64,000 nt of DNA from G047528285 sp047528285 (lineage in GTDB: Bacteria; Pseudomonadota; Gammaproteobacteria; Enterobacterales; Enterobacteriaceae), in contig CP180022.1 in the NCBI GenBank assembly GCA_047528285.1, forward strand, positions 124,001 through 188,000. The letters run 5' to 3'. The notes beneath the pieces are model-generated. The model ran no database searches, was not told the DNA's origin, and saw only the letters and a program-made list of their open reading frames with translations. This document shows positions 1-9,696 of the stretch, piece by piece (position 1 is the first letter of the stretch; each line of letters begins with the position of its first letter). The position numbers were made by a program, and so were the translations under genes.

Positions 1-199
1 TGCCGGTAATGAATACTTTATCAGCATTCAAAACGATGAAATAATCACCGGTGTCAACGTGCGGTGTATATTCTGATTTATGTTTGCCACGCAGACATCG
101 AGCTAACTTGCTAGCAAGACGACCAAGAGTTTTTCCTTCAGCATCTATAACATACCAGTCACGCTTAATCGCTTCCGGTTTTGCTGTAAAAGTTTTCAT
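1..199 (-). CDS. rplM: 50S ribosomal protein L13 (N-terminal part; runs off the window start)
   Basis: Component of the large ribosomal subunit. About 66 codons from the ATG at 199-197 are present and the rest lies outside the window; the family is about 142 residues. The visible N-terminus reads MKTFTAKPEAIKRDWYVIDA, followed by GKTLGRLASKLAR, nearly identical to E. coli L13. The ORF is too short inside the window for a 60-residue cut-off to stand out. A GGAA sequence about 10 bases upstream of the ATG can serve as ribosome binding site. In E. coli rplM is followed by rpsI in one operon and zapE is the next gene upstream, the same arrangement as here. Confidence 0.95.
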   Translation of the reverse strand, partial: MKTFTAKPEAIKRDWYVIDAEGKTLGRLASKLARCLRGKHKSEYTPHVDTGDYFIVLNADKVFITG

Positions 200-406
200 T
201 AAAGCTTTTCCAATTTAAGTGACATGTTGGTGAATACCTAAATGTTTTCATAAATATTGATGAGGCACACAAACTTTCAGCCAAGCAACCCTATTCCTTC
301 GAGTAGCCATCGCTAGCGCGATTACGGCCTTTTTAAAAGCTTAATGTAACGCACAAGACTGCAAGATTATAGAGAAGATATCTGTAAATATCGATTTTTT
401 ACGTTA

Positions 407-1549
407 TTATGATCGATGTGTTAACTTAAGGTATTCGTCGCTCTGCATTTCCTGCAAGCGCGACAGACAGCGCTGGTACTCGAAGCCCAGCAACTGTCCA
501 TGATACAATTCTGCTATTGGCACAGTGGCGGAGGTCACTAGTTTTACGTGGCGCTCGTATAACTCATCTATTAATGCCAAAAACCGACGGGCAGTATTTT
601 CTTGATCATTTCCCATCGGGAAAACATTATGCAACAGGATACTATGAAAGCGTTCAGAGAGAACGATATAGTCGTTTTGACTGCGCGCCTTTCCGCATAA
701 TTCGGTGAAATCTAGCGCCACCACGCCATTGCTCACTCCCAAAGACAGAAGCAGTCGGTGATTTATTTCCAGCGACACAAGCTCGCGATTCAGCGTAAGA
801 TGTTTTCCTGCCATAGCGACAAACATTTTCACCATAGCCTGCTTCGTCTCGTTATCAATAGGGGTGAGCCATAAATTGAGTTTTTTCAAAGTACGCAGTC
901 GGTAATCGATGCCGGAATCCACATTTATCACATCGCAATGATGCTTAATTAATTCTATGACAGGTAGGAAAGAGGCACGTTGAAGACCGTTTCTATAAAG
1001 ATCATCCGGTGGTATATTTGAGGTAATCACAAGTGTTATGCCGCGAGTAAAGAGCGATTTTATCAGGATACCAAGAAGCATCGCATCAGTAATATCAGTC
1101 ACGAAGAACTCATCGAAACAAAGCACGTCTGTCTCGGCTTTAAAGCCCGCGGCAATGATTTCTAGAGGGTCCTGGTGGCCCTGAAGGTTAGTCATCTCTT
1201 CATGCACTCGTAGCATGAAACGGTGGAAATGTAGACGCAGTTTACGTCCGATTGGCAGGCTTCCATAAAATAAATCCATTAACCAAGTCTTGCCTCTGCC
1301 AACCCCCCCCCACATATATAACCCCCGGGCCGGCTCGGATGGTGTGAAATTACTTTTGCACAATAACTTTTTACCTAACCGGATTAATAATTTTGATGGG
1401 ATATCCATTACAGCGGAAGTTTGCGCCGCCTGTAAGTGCTGATGAATTCGGTCTAGTTTAGTAATAGCAGCAGCCTGATTTTTATCAGGCTGATATTCCT
1501 TTTTTACTAACATCTTCTGATAAAAAGACAACAACGAAGTAACTTGCAT
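407..1549 (-). CDS. zapE: Cell division ATPase ZapE (AFG1/YhcM family)
   Basis: ATPase that in E. coli acts on the Z-ring during division. The product is about 380 residues (E. coli 375). Key motifs are the Walker A segment GGVGRGKTW, the Walker B segment LCFDEFFV, and the conserved C-terminal RCLSRLQEMQSDEYL. An upstream in-frame ATG at 1612 would add 21 hydrophobic residues with no family counterpart. I chose the ATG at 1549 because MQVTSLLSFYQ lines up with the E. coli N-terminus and AGGGAA lies just upstream. A run of nine G on the coding strand (1303-1311) falls inside the codons of the P-loop. The gene is divergent from zapG, as in E. coli. Confidence 0.93.
   Translation of the reverse strand: MQVTSLLSFYQKMLVKKEYQPDKNQAAAITKLDRIHQHLQAAQTSAVMDIPSKLLIRLGKKLLCKSNFTPSEPARGLYMWGGVGRGKTWLMDLFYGSLPIGRKLRLHFHRFMLRVHEEMTNLQGHQDPLEIIAAGFKAETDVLCFDEFFVTDITDAMLLGILIKSLFTRGITLVITSNIPPDDLYRNGLQRASFLPVIELIKHHCDVINVDSGIDYRLRTLKKLNLWLTPIDNETKQAMVKMFVAMAGKHLTLNRELVSLEINHRLLLSLGVSNGVVALDFTELCGKARSQNDYIVLSERFHSILLHNVFPMGNDQENTARRFLALIDELYERHVKLVTSATVPIAELYHGQLLGFEYQRCLSRLQEMQSDEYLKLTHRS
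1303..1311 (-). other. G9 homopolymer inside the zapE P-loop codons
   Basis: Nine consecutive C on the plus strand (G9 on the coding strand) encode the Trp-Gly-Gly-Val stretch that opens the Walker A motif of ZapE. The reading frame is intact at this length. A tract of this kind is prone to replication or transcription slippage, so it is a likely site of frame instability. Confidence 0.9.
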
Positions 1550-1758
1550 ATGATTGAGGTTCCCTGAATAAAAATGAAAAAACAATGCTGAACATCCTAA
1601 ATAGTGCTTCATTCAAACATAATAGCCAATCGGGTTCTATCTGGTACCTTCGAGATAAATATTCTTAGATTCCACTGATGACGCGTTAACGGTTATAGTG
1701 AAATTAATTTTATTATTGAAAACCCTACAGTATAAAAAAGTCAAAAATAGGAGTTATT

Positions 1759-2139
1759 ATGACTTGGGAATATGCACTAATTGGATTGGTGCTAGGAATT
1801 ATTATCGGTGTAGTCGCCTTACGGTTCGGTACCCCTAAGATACGACAACAGCTTACGGATCATTATAAGATTGAAAAAAGCAAAGCTAAACTGGATAGCT
1901 ATCATAAAGAAATGGCTAACCATTTAACCCATAGCGTAAAATTGCTGGACAAGATGGGGGAAAATTACCGTCAGTTTTATCAAAATATAGCAAAAAGTTC
2001 TAATAGCCGCCAGACAGAACAGCATACCGAAAATAATGAATTGCGTTATCGCCTCACTGAAGCGGAAGCAGACAACGATCAAATTCCGGTAGAAATGCGG
2101 CGGCCACAGAACTCCTCGGAAAGTACCAAGAGTTTGTAG
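1759..2139 (+). CDS. zapG: Inner-membrane cell-envelope/division protein ZapG (YhcB, DUF1043)
   Basis: Small membrane-anchored coiled-coil protein linked in E. coli to division and envelope growth. The product is 126 residues (E. coli 132). Residues 1-25 (MTWEYALIGLVLGIIIGVVA) form one transmembrane helix and are almost identical to the E. coli start. A charged helical cytoplasmic region follows (LTDHYKIEKSKAKLDSYHKE). The C-terminus is shorter and more divergent than in E. coli. AGGAG sits six bases before the ATG. The gene is divergent from zapE and is followed by degQ after a 132-bp gap that contains a strong hairpin. Confidence 0.92.
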   Translation: MTWEYALIGLVLGIIIGVVALRFGTPKIRQQLTDHYKIEKSKAKLDSYHKEMANHLTHSVKLLDKMGENYRQFYQNIAKSSNSRQTEQHTENNELRYRLTEAEADNDQIPVEMRRPQNSSESTKSL

Positions 2140-2180
2140 CGCACGTTTTAAGACTTACATAAATAGTACCGTAACTAAAC

Positions 2181-2225
2181 TTTTCTTGCCAAGAAAACCC
2201 ATAATGATATGTTTATCATTATGGG
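2181..2225. terminator. Tandem hairpins between zapG and degQ; 12-bp perfect stem
   Basis: Two adjacent hairpins: TTTTCTT/AAGAAAA with loop GCC (2181-2197), then CCCATAATGATA/TATCATTATGGG with loop TGTT (2198-2225). The second has a perfect 12-bp stem. On the minus strand it is followed by TTTTCTT, a U-tract; on the plus strand no U-tract follows. It may be a terminator/insulator between zapG and degQ or a structured degQ leader. Confidence 0.5.
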
Positions 2226-2271
2226 TCTAAAATTGGGTTCTGATACGAAACAAGCGAGTTAACGTAACACA

Positions 2272-3642
2272 ATGAAAAATAAACCACTATCAAGTACATT
2301 ATCACTCAGCATAGCATTAATTCTACTCCCATTTTTACTATCTCATGCGGCGCTTCCGATCAAAATTCAGGAACAATCTGTGCCCACTTTGGCTCCGATG
2401 CTGAGCAAAGTGTTGCCGGCAGTGGTAAGTGTTCATGTCGAAGGATCCAAAGCGATTCGACATCCTATGCTTCCCAAAGAATTCAGATACTTCTTCGGCC
2501 CTGATGGCCCAGGTAACAATAGCGGAATGCGACAGTTTGAAGGATTAGGATCAGGGGTTATCATTAACGCTACAAAAGGCTATGTTATTACTAATAATCA
2601 TGTGGTTAACGGTGCTGACAAGATCAAAGTCCAACTTAATGACGGACGTGAATTCGATGCCAAGCTAATTGGGCATGACGAGCAAACCGATTTAGCACTT
2701 CTCCAATTACCTTCGCCTAAAAACCTCAGAGAGGTAAACATAGCGGACTCTGATGAACTAAATGTCGGTGACTTCGCAGTTGCAGTTGGTAACCCGTTTG
2801 GTCTCGGTCAAACTGCAACTTCCGGTATTGTTTCCGCCCTAGGCCGTAGCGGCCTCAATCTGGAGGGCCTAGAGAATTTTATACAGACCGATGCTTCCAT
2901 TAACCGCGGTAATTCCGGTGGCGCACTGGTTAACCTCAACGGCGAGCTAATCGGCATCAATACCGCTATATTAGCACCTGGAGGTGGAAACATCGGCATC
3001 GGTTTCGCTATTCCAAGCAATATCGTTAAAAATTTAAGTCAGCAACTAATTAAATATGGCGAAATGAAACGCGGTCAACTTGGTATTAAAGGCACCGAAT
3101 TAACTGCCGATATTGCCAAGGCTTTTAATATAAATACCCAACGCGGCGCTTTTATCAATGAAGTACTTCCAAATTCCGCTGCTGAAAAAGCTGGTATCAA
3201 AGCGGGAGATATCATCATCTCGGTAGAAAATAAATCTATTCAAAGTTTCGCCGAATTACGAGTCAAAGTCGGCACGACTGCGCCAGGTAAAACCGTCAAG
3301 CTTGGCTTGCTGCGAAACGGAAAGCCCAAAATAGTATTAGTAATACTAGATGACAGCGTATCCACTTCAATTAGTGAAGAGCTATTCACTCCGGCACTGC
3401 AAGGAGCTGCCCTTATTAACAGTCAAATAAAAGATGGCACCAAAGGTGTGCAGGTAAAAGAAGTGCTAAAAGACTCCCCCGCCGCTGCAGTTGGTCTGCA
3501 AAAAGGCGATGTTATCATTGGTCTAAATCGAGAACGAATTCAGACCCTGGCTCAGTTACGCAAGCTTCTAGAGGAAAAACCGGCGATAATAGCGCTTAAT
3601 ATTGCGCGAGGTGACGCTAATATTTTCCTATTATTGCGATAA
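2272..3642 (+). CDS. degQ: Periplasmic serine endoprotease DegQ (HtrA family)
   Basis: Trypsin-like protease and chaperone of the periplasm that degrades misfolded envelope proteins. The product is 456 residues, against 455 for E. coli DegQ. Residues 1-26 form a signal peptide. The protease domain carries the triad His110 (in NNHV), Asp140 (TDLALL) and Ser215 (GNSGGA). Two PDZ domains follow (about 260-350 and 370-456). The segment FAVAVGNPFGLGQTATSGIV identifies DegQ/DegP, and the short linker favours DegQ over DegP. E. coli has degS next; nothing recognisable as degS remains here. A hairpin terminator lies about 35 bases after the stop. Confidence 0.95.
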   Translation: MKNKPLSSTLSLSIALILLPFLLSHAALPIKIQEQSVPTLAPMLSKVLPAVVSVHVEGSKAIRHPMLPKEFRYFFGPDGPGNNSGMRQFEGLGSGVIINATKGYVITNNHVVNGADKIKVQLNDGREFDAKLIGHDEQTDLALLQLPSPKNLREVNIADSDELNVGDFAVAVGNPFGLGQTATSGIVSALGRSGLNLEGLENFIQTDASINRGNSGGALVNLNGELIGINTAILAPGGGNIGIGFAIPSNIVKNLSQQLIKYGEMKRGQLGIKGTELTADIAKAFNINTQRGAFINEVLPNSAAEKAGIKAGDIIISVENKSIQSFAELRVKVGTTAPGKTVKLGLLRNGKPKIVLVILDDSVSTSISEELFTPALQGAALINSQIKDGTKGVQVKEVLKDSPAAAVGLQKGDVIIGLNRERIQTLAQLRKLLEEKPAIIALNIARGDANIFLLLR

Positions 3643-3677
3643 ATTACTTAAGAAAATTGGATACTGCATATCGGTAA

Positions 3678-3711
3678 TCTGGATAACATTAGTTATCCAG
3701 ACATTATTTTT
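3678..3711 (+). terminator. Rho-independent terminator of degQ
   Basis: Perfect 10-bp stem TCTGGATAAC/GTTATCCAGA with loop ATTA at 3678-3701, followed by CATTATTTTT. It lies just downstream of the degQ stop, in the right orientation and spacing. Confidence 0.7.
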
Positions 3712-4600
3712 AGCGGCCTTGCTAATTTTATGCTTCTTTAAAAGTGTACGCCGATTTTTATATCACCCCAGGTTAGCCAACGTCTTGTTAAACTAAGAAA
3801 ATAACCGATAAACAAAATAGAAAAGAACACTCGTCAGTTATAATCAATTGGCACACAGCACTGACAGAAAATGTGCGTATAACTGATTATATTCTCGAAA
3901 CTAATTGGAAAAATATTACTTATATAGCACCAAAAATAATCACACAATAATTTTTATAAAAAAATTTCAATTATGCATCCTAATTCATCAAGCTTTACAA
4001 TAATATTCCAAATATATATTTCATTTTTACCTTAACGAACAGGCACCATTCGCTACACCACAATATTATGGGTGTATAAACATTTTCTAGATTTTAAAAT
4101 AGGCGTTTCATGAAACTGAAAATACTATTTTAGTATGGATTTCAACAATTGTAAGAATTCTAAATTCGTGACAAAAATAAGAGTGAATAATTTTATACAA
4201 AATATCCTGAACTAGAATTTCTTAAGGCTTGAGTAAGGTTGCAAGACTTTTAAATAGTTTTTATTAACGATTTTATCGCTAAATTCATTTTTCTATCAAA
4301 CACACATTTTAAATTTTTCCATAAAGACACATGAAACGCCACTTCTAGTTAACATTCTTTGCTTCAGGTATTGACAAAACAACCTTTAACACTGATTTAA
4401 TAACGTTATATAACGTAGTGATCTATTCTAGATGCGGATAATCTTCAAACTGTAGCGCTTGATTGGATACTTCTTCCACCAATAAGCATTTCTAAATGCT
4501 CCATGAAACTTTCTTTTTCTCCCAATCAAAAACAATATTTTTTCTTTTAATGTCATCTTCTATCCCATACTACTATCATGAGTTATAGTATGAAATACTA

Positions 4601-4627
4601 AAAAAACAAAAAAGCAATTTTTGCTTT
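4601..4627 (-). terminator. Minus-strand terminator below an eroded gene
   Basis: Read on the minus strand: AAAGCAA, loop AAA, TTGCTTT, then TTTGTTTTTTT. The 7-bp stem with a long U-tract is a good Rho-independent terminator. It lies 26 bases past the end of the broken reading frame at 4653-4889, as expected for the terminator of a gene that has since decayed. Confidence 0.55.
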
Positions 4628-4652
4628 GCTTGAGTTTATTTTATCCTAAAAC

Positions 4653-4889
4653 TTATCGGTAAGTGTATCCTTTTTGTTTCCACGTATAGTTAATTTCTTT
4701 ATCGTAATTGTATGATTGATAGAAATGAAGTGAATCATTGTCACTGTTACCGTATTGATATCGAGGCCATTCTGTACATAAGATAGGATCAGAATACAAG
4801 ATCTTTCTCGCAAGTTTAATCCTAACATCAACATATTAAAACCGATTTGTATCACCCCATTTTTTCTTCCAAAGATAAACACAGTATTT
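4653..4889 (-). pseudogene. Unidentified degraded coding fragment, C-terminal end
   Basis: A 79-codon minus-strand frame with one in-frame stop. It includes stretches such as KLARKILYSDPILCTEWPRY and, at the end, EINYTWKQKGYTYR. The composition, rich in Trp, Tyr, Asp, Gln and Pro, is unlike the surrounding AT-rich noise. The aromatic end would suit an outer-membrane or secreted protein, but I do not recognise the family. A Rho-independent terminator follows directly. An overlapping 78-residue frame (4646-4882) is a shadow. Confidence 0.4.
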
Positions 4890-6126
4890 CTAATACACTA
4901 AATATGGAACCAGGCAATATTTGACTTACTTTTTATACGAGCAATTTTTATAGTTATGTTTTTACTATTGTCAGTAAGTTAGTCTTTTTATTACCCGGAT
5001 TGCCTACCACCTTGCATGGGTTTCACTACTTATTGAATAAGTAGACTTAAAATTCACCAGATTTAATCCGTAAGCATTCAGATGTAAGAGCTGTTAAGTA
5101 TTCACATCGATTATTTATCGAAGCAAAAAGACAAAAGATCGTTAAGAGAAAAAACTATAAATCTTTAATATCGAAACCCTAGTCTAATCTCGCTTCTTAT
5201 AAGCTTAAGAAACTTCAACCGACATCAAGTCAGTACTTTATCTGGTAATTTTATACCAATATTTCATACATGATCGATCGCAAAGTGCAACCATAGCCCG
5301 ATCACAAGAAGCAAATTGTTAGAGATGCGCACATCATTTGGTGGTAAGGAGTAATCTGATTGCAGCAAAAGGCATAATCAGCCGCATTGCACCTCAAGCC
5401 TTTATTTTATCGGTCAAATTAAAAGCCCTAAAATTCCCTGATTCTCCTCTCGACAATGTCACTCGCGCTGCTTAAAGATAACAAAGGACCTGCCCCAACA
5501 CGGAAATAAGGATAGGAATAATAAAAAATAGCCGGCAAGATAAATGATTCTATATTTTATCATCAAGCAACTCTATAATTATCTGACAAGAAGTTTCCTC
5601 AGGGGCGTAACCCAAGGAGTTCCCTGCTTCATGAAAGATATGACATTATTTGATAACCAGTAATTAAGTAGCTGTAATATATGTTATGTTCCAAGAACAT
5701 AAGTAGCTTTTCCACTATTCTAGAAAATCTCCTCATATTGTAATAAAAGTAGCCGAGAAAAGCCATAAACCAAAAGCTTACCGTTCGACGGAAATAAGAA
5801 AGAGATCTTCGCCTTAGCGATCACAGCATGTATCACGTATAACAGCTATGTGATTGAGTGAAAATACCAGATAACAGATGATTGGGTAAAAGCAATGCCT
5901 TTAATCTTACCACGCAAAAGTTAATGTTGAGTCCATATCTGTCACCCCTTCTCTCTTCCATAAAAGTCTTGCTAGAATTGTACCCCAATAAATATTTTCT
6001 TAGCCAACGAAGAAGGTTAAGATAAGATTAAATAGCTAATACTCAAGGGCTGAAAAAACTGTAAAAATTACTTTACCAGAAGAATACGGAGGGGTTATGG
6101 GGCCATGTTAGGAGGCTGCTCAATAA

Positions 6127-7116
6127 TTAAGTTGCTTTTGTGTAACCCTTTTTTGTATGGTTATTGCTGTTTGGCTTCTGTACACCCATTTTTATAGAGG
6201 TGACATTCGTTGGAATGCCGGTGCGTCGATTCAATACTTGATGGAGCGTATCCTGATTTACCTCTGGGGACACCAGTACACAACTAATGTTGGGTGGTAG
6301 ATTTATCGGTGCCGGCTCATTAGAATTAAATTGTTCCTCAGTGATAGAAATTGGGTTGTGCACTTCCAGATAACGTGAACCATCCGGTTCTATCGTTACT
6401 TTTACCGGTTCATTGATAAACTGTACTCGAGTCCCTATTGGAACGTGATCAAATAGATATTTGATATCAGGCGCACGCAACCGTACACAACCGTGGCTAA
6501 CGCGCAAACCGATACCGAAATTAGCGTTCGTGCCGTGCAAGGCATACAAGCGACCGATATAGAGCGCATATAACCCCATCGGGTTATCCGGGCCAGCCTG
6601 AAAGACTTCCGGACAGGTTTCGCCACGCGCAGCATATTCCGCATGCATGGCTTTTGTCGGTGTCCAAGTTGGCGCATATTTTTTACGCTTCACCGAAGTT
6701 ACCCAGTCGAATGGGGTGTTTCTACCTATCTCCCCTATGCCAATGGGAAATACGACAACTATTTTACTACCTTTAATGTAGTAGTATAAACGCATTTCAG
6801 CACTATTAATCACTATGCCATCATACGATGTATCCGGTAAAATCAATTGTTGTGGAATTATTATTCTAGTGCCTGGAGCCGGCAGATAAACATCCACGCC
6901 TGGATTAGCTTCAAGCATATTGCTCAGTCCCATTTGGAACTGGGCAGCAAAATGCTCCAGTGGAAGCTTGTTCCCATTTGGAACAATAATGTGCAAATTT
7001 TCTCCCACTAATCGACTTTTATCTTTTGGTAAGGAATAGACAATGGCAAAAACAGGATTACTATAAACAACAATTGCCAATATCATGCTATAAAATGCGC
7101 AAATTTTTTTTTTCAT
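6127..7116 (-). CDS. ldtB: L,D-transpeptidase LdtB (YbiS), Braun lipoprotein-peptidoglycan linking
   Basis: Periplasmic enzyme that attaches the outer-membrane lipoprotein Lpp to meso-DAP of peptidoglycan. The product is 329 residues (E. coli 306; the extra length is at the C-terminus). Residues 1-24 are a signal peptide (PVFA followed by IVYSLP). The LysM-like region (about 40-90, FAAQFQMGLSNMLEANPGVD) and the YkuD domain follow E. coli LdtB closely and resemble LdtA/C/E less. The catalytic motif is HGTNANFGIGLRVSHGCVRL with Cys210. Retention implies a peptidoglycan layer and an anchored outer membrane. The gene stands alone, with long gaps on both sides. Confidence 0.92.
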   Translation of the reverse strand: MKKKICAFYSMILAIVVYSNPVFAIVYSLPKDKSRLVGENLHIIVPNGNKLPLEHFAAQFQMGLSNMLEANPGVDVYLPAPGTRIIIPQQLILPDTSYDGIVINSAEMRLYYYIKGSKIVVVFPIGIGEIGRNTPFDWVTSVKRKKYAPTWTPTKAMHAEYAARGETCPEVFQAGPDNPMGLYALYIGRLYALHGTNANFGIGLRVSHGCVRLRAPDIKYLFDHVPIGTRVQFINEPVKVTIEPDGSRYLEVHNPISITEEQFNSNEPAPINLPPNISCVLVSPEVNQDTLHQVLNRRTGIPTNVTSIKMGVQKPNSNNHTKKGYTKAT

Positions 7117-8820
7117 AAAATATCAAGTATCATCATGTTCTAACTGTTCAATTGGCAATTACTAGCAATAAATACTGCAACTCTATCATGAGTTATTATT
7201 CTCTAATATAGAGAATATACTAATATTCTAATCAAAGAACCCTCTGATCAATATATACATGAATAAACATAAATGACCATCATCTGTAAAAATGACCGAG
7301 TCAAAAAAAGAAAATAAAACTAATCATTGCAAATGTATCTTAGCGCGCGTGCTGAAAATATAGATTTAGCCAATTTTTATTTTTGAATAATAAGACCAAG
7401 ATATCGAAAATATTTTCCTGATTAAAAGCTAATCTTGACATACAGGTTATCAAATAAACTGAATTTGAATTCATCAATAACAGAGATCCATGATAAAGTT
7501 ATTTATTAGGGAATTACAATTCTGTTGAATAACCTAGATACGTTGATGCATTGCATCGTTAGGCCAACTAAGAATGACTTCTGTACTAATTCAATTTTTA
7601 GGTACATAAAAACTAGTGCTGGTATTGGGTGATTTTCCCGCCCCTAATCTTTGATTATTCTTGATACTAATATTTTAGATATAAATGTTTAATCTGATTG
7701 ATAAATAGGAAATTCACGACCTCGTTGTAAAAAATAAAGCAAGCCGACGCTAAAGAAAAGAAATCTCCTGCTCGATAACAAATCTTATGATGTACACATT
7801 ATGTGCTATCGAACTTACTGTTTAACCTGCTATGCCGCAACGAATAAATGAGACCCTTTAAATCTACGCTTTCTATGAATAGCCCGATTGTTAAAGACTA
7901 ATTTTTATATTTTTATGATCTAATTTGATTCTAACAGCATGATGGTGGGGTGATAACTATTAACGCACTGCTACGTATCGATAATACCTACAAGTGTTTG
8001 TCGAACATGATGTCCGAGTTGAATATTATATATATGCATGCATTTATTTCTAATAATAAGTTTTAACCACCTTACGCCTTTACTTCTAGAAGAAGTAATA
8101 AATACCACTCGATCTGTATCTCACTTTTACATCGAAACCTGATCCGGTATGCAAAGTACAAATGTTGATCAATTATATATAAACACTTTTCTATATCTTC
8201 TCTATATCTATAGAAATCGAGTATAACTCAAATTTATTAATTAAGTATTCTTTCTTTTATAAAAAAACAAGAATATAAGAAACTTCAAGACATTTGTATT
8301 TTATTTTTAAATATTTATTTTTTGGATTAAAATAAAACTTTCCTCGGGCTATATTAAATAACTCGAACTTTTAAATGTTCAATTGTTACCAACATTCAAA
8401 TACGCACTCTTCATAGAGAAAAAAATTTAAATATCCACTCGGCTCTAAATAACACAGCCCTCATCCAATTAGATTTTTTGAGAGAATGCTTAGATAAGTC
8501 AAAAATTTCTACATACACATATTGAAAAAAACAACTTCTGATGAACGTCATAGGAAACTGCTTTAACAGACTAAAATAACAATAATACAAAATCTCCTTA
8601 TGATTAAACACGTGTTTGAGTGTTCTCTTTAAGATTGATAGAGCTATTAAATAAGATTTTCTATATAATGTATAAACATGGACAGTTATCCTTTATCTTT
8701 CAAAAGACTATATGTCGGCAACCGGTAATCAAAAACCGTTAATGTCAGCATAAAAACACCAATATGCAGAGCAATAACCCATGAATTATTAATGCTATCC
8801 TACGCATAGAATTTTGATAA

Positions 8821-8982
8821 AAGAAAAAGTTCGCAGAAAAGCCTCCTGCTATCAACAAAAATACAAAGCGTTATATACACTGTCATCTGACAACCTGGGA
8901 AGGTTGGTACGCATATGAATTGATCTATACTGACCAATCGCTTAACAATACCACGCTGTACCGACGACTCTTCCGCATTTAA
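8821..8982 (+). pseudogene. Unidentified coding-like fragment
   Basis: Open plus-strand frame of 53 codons with no start codon, bounded upstream by TAA. It reads KFAEKPPAINKNTKRYIHCH, then LTTWEGWYAYELIYTDQSLN, and ends LYRRLFRI. Two Trp, many Tyr, Pro and Gly, and higher GC than its flanks make it look like the 3' end of a decayed gene. I do not recognise the family. Confidence 0.3.
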
Positions 8983-9588
8983 TAAAACAAATCCCTCCGC
9001 TGAATTAAAGGGGGGGTCAACAATCTATCATTCAATAATGATGCACATAACTACATGATGGTTATAGGAAGGAAGAAAACAAAATTGCTAATTGCCACCG
9101 CAAAATGGTGAAAATCATTATCCAGATTTATATAATTGAAAATAACAGACCATTGCAAATTAACGTCTGATTGGAATTCAAAACACTTTGAAAAAGTAAG
9201 TGGATTTATTACCCCGATAATCAATAGATGAAAGAAACAAAATTTCTGTTAAAAACACTTCTAGACACTTATCTAATTTTGCGCAACGACTACGATCACG
9301 CAGATCGGGAGGTCGATAGAAATGCCTAAAAACAACTAAACAAATTATTCTATTTAAATACACAACATTATCCGTATCACCTAACAATTTTCTGCTAAAT
9401 ATACATTAATTACAGGTTATGATTTATTCAACACACTAATTCCCAGTAACTGAACGCTGAGTTATAACTCATTATCAAACAAACATAAATACTCGGTTCT
9501 ATATTTAGAAATATAGGTAACGTAATTTTTACACAAGTTTCTTGTGAAAGGAAAATTGCAATAAATGTTATATTGGTAGGTTTCAGAT

Positions 9589-9611
9589 AAAAACAAGAAT
9601 TAATCTTTTCT
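9589..9611 (-). terminator. Probable terminator of tRNA-Leu
   Basis: Directly after the tRNA 3' end on the minus strand: AAGAA, loop AAGATTAA, TTCTT, then GTTTTTAT. A short stem with a U-tract immediately after a tRNA is the usual arrangement. Confidence 0.45.
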
Positions 9612-9696
9612 TGGTGCCGAAGGCCGGACTCGAACCGGCATATCCGAAGATGGTTGATTTTGAATCAACTGCGTCTACCAATTTCGCCACTTCGGC
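9612..9696 (-). tRNA. leuX: tRNA-Leu (anticodon CAA)
   Basis: 85 nt including an encoded CCA. The acceptor stem is GCCGAAG/CTTCGGC. The anticodon stem-loop GTTGA-TTCAAAA-TCAAC gives CAA. A long variable arm with stem ATC/GAT and loop TTCG marks a class II tRNA, and the T-arm is GCCGG-TTCGAGT-CCGGC. It is very close to E. coli leuX and reads UUG codons. In E. coli leuX is a known integration site, but no integrase or attachment repeat was seen here. Confidence 0.97.

Larger units (their letters stand above)
3643..6126. other. Gene-free region between degQ and ldtB
   Basis: About 2.5 kb of AT-rich DNA with no intact gene. E. coli has degS, mdh and argR after degQ; I found no convincing match to them. 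It holds the degQ terminator (3678-3711), a broken minus-strand coding fragment (4653-4889) followed by a minus-strand terminator (4601-4627), and a less AT-rich patch at about 5330-5480 that reads as short open segments but is not identified. Confidence 0.6.
7117..9611. other. Gene-free region between ldtB and tRNA-Leu
   Basis: About 2.5 kb of AT-rich DNA. A 53-codon coding-like fragment lies at 8821-8982 (plus). Two short minus-strand frames (8411-8611 and 9178-9387) have no recognisable features and are probably chance. A G7 run is at about 9009-9015. No intact gene is seen. Confidence 0.55.

Noticed and set aside
407..1612. Longer ZapE starting at ATG 1612
   Set aside because: The extra 21 residues have no counterpart in the family and the internal ATG at 1549 has a ribosome binding site.
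4646..4882. 78-codon minus-strand ORF as the end of mdh
   Set aside because: Only a very weak resemblance (KNGV) to malate dehydrogenase, and the spacing does not fit; another frame of the same strand is more protein-like.
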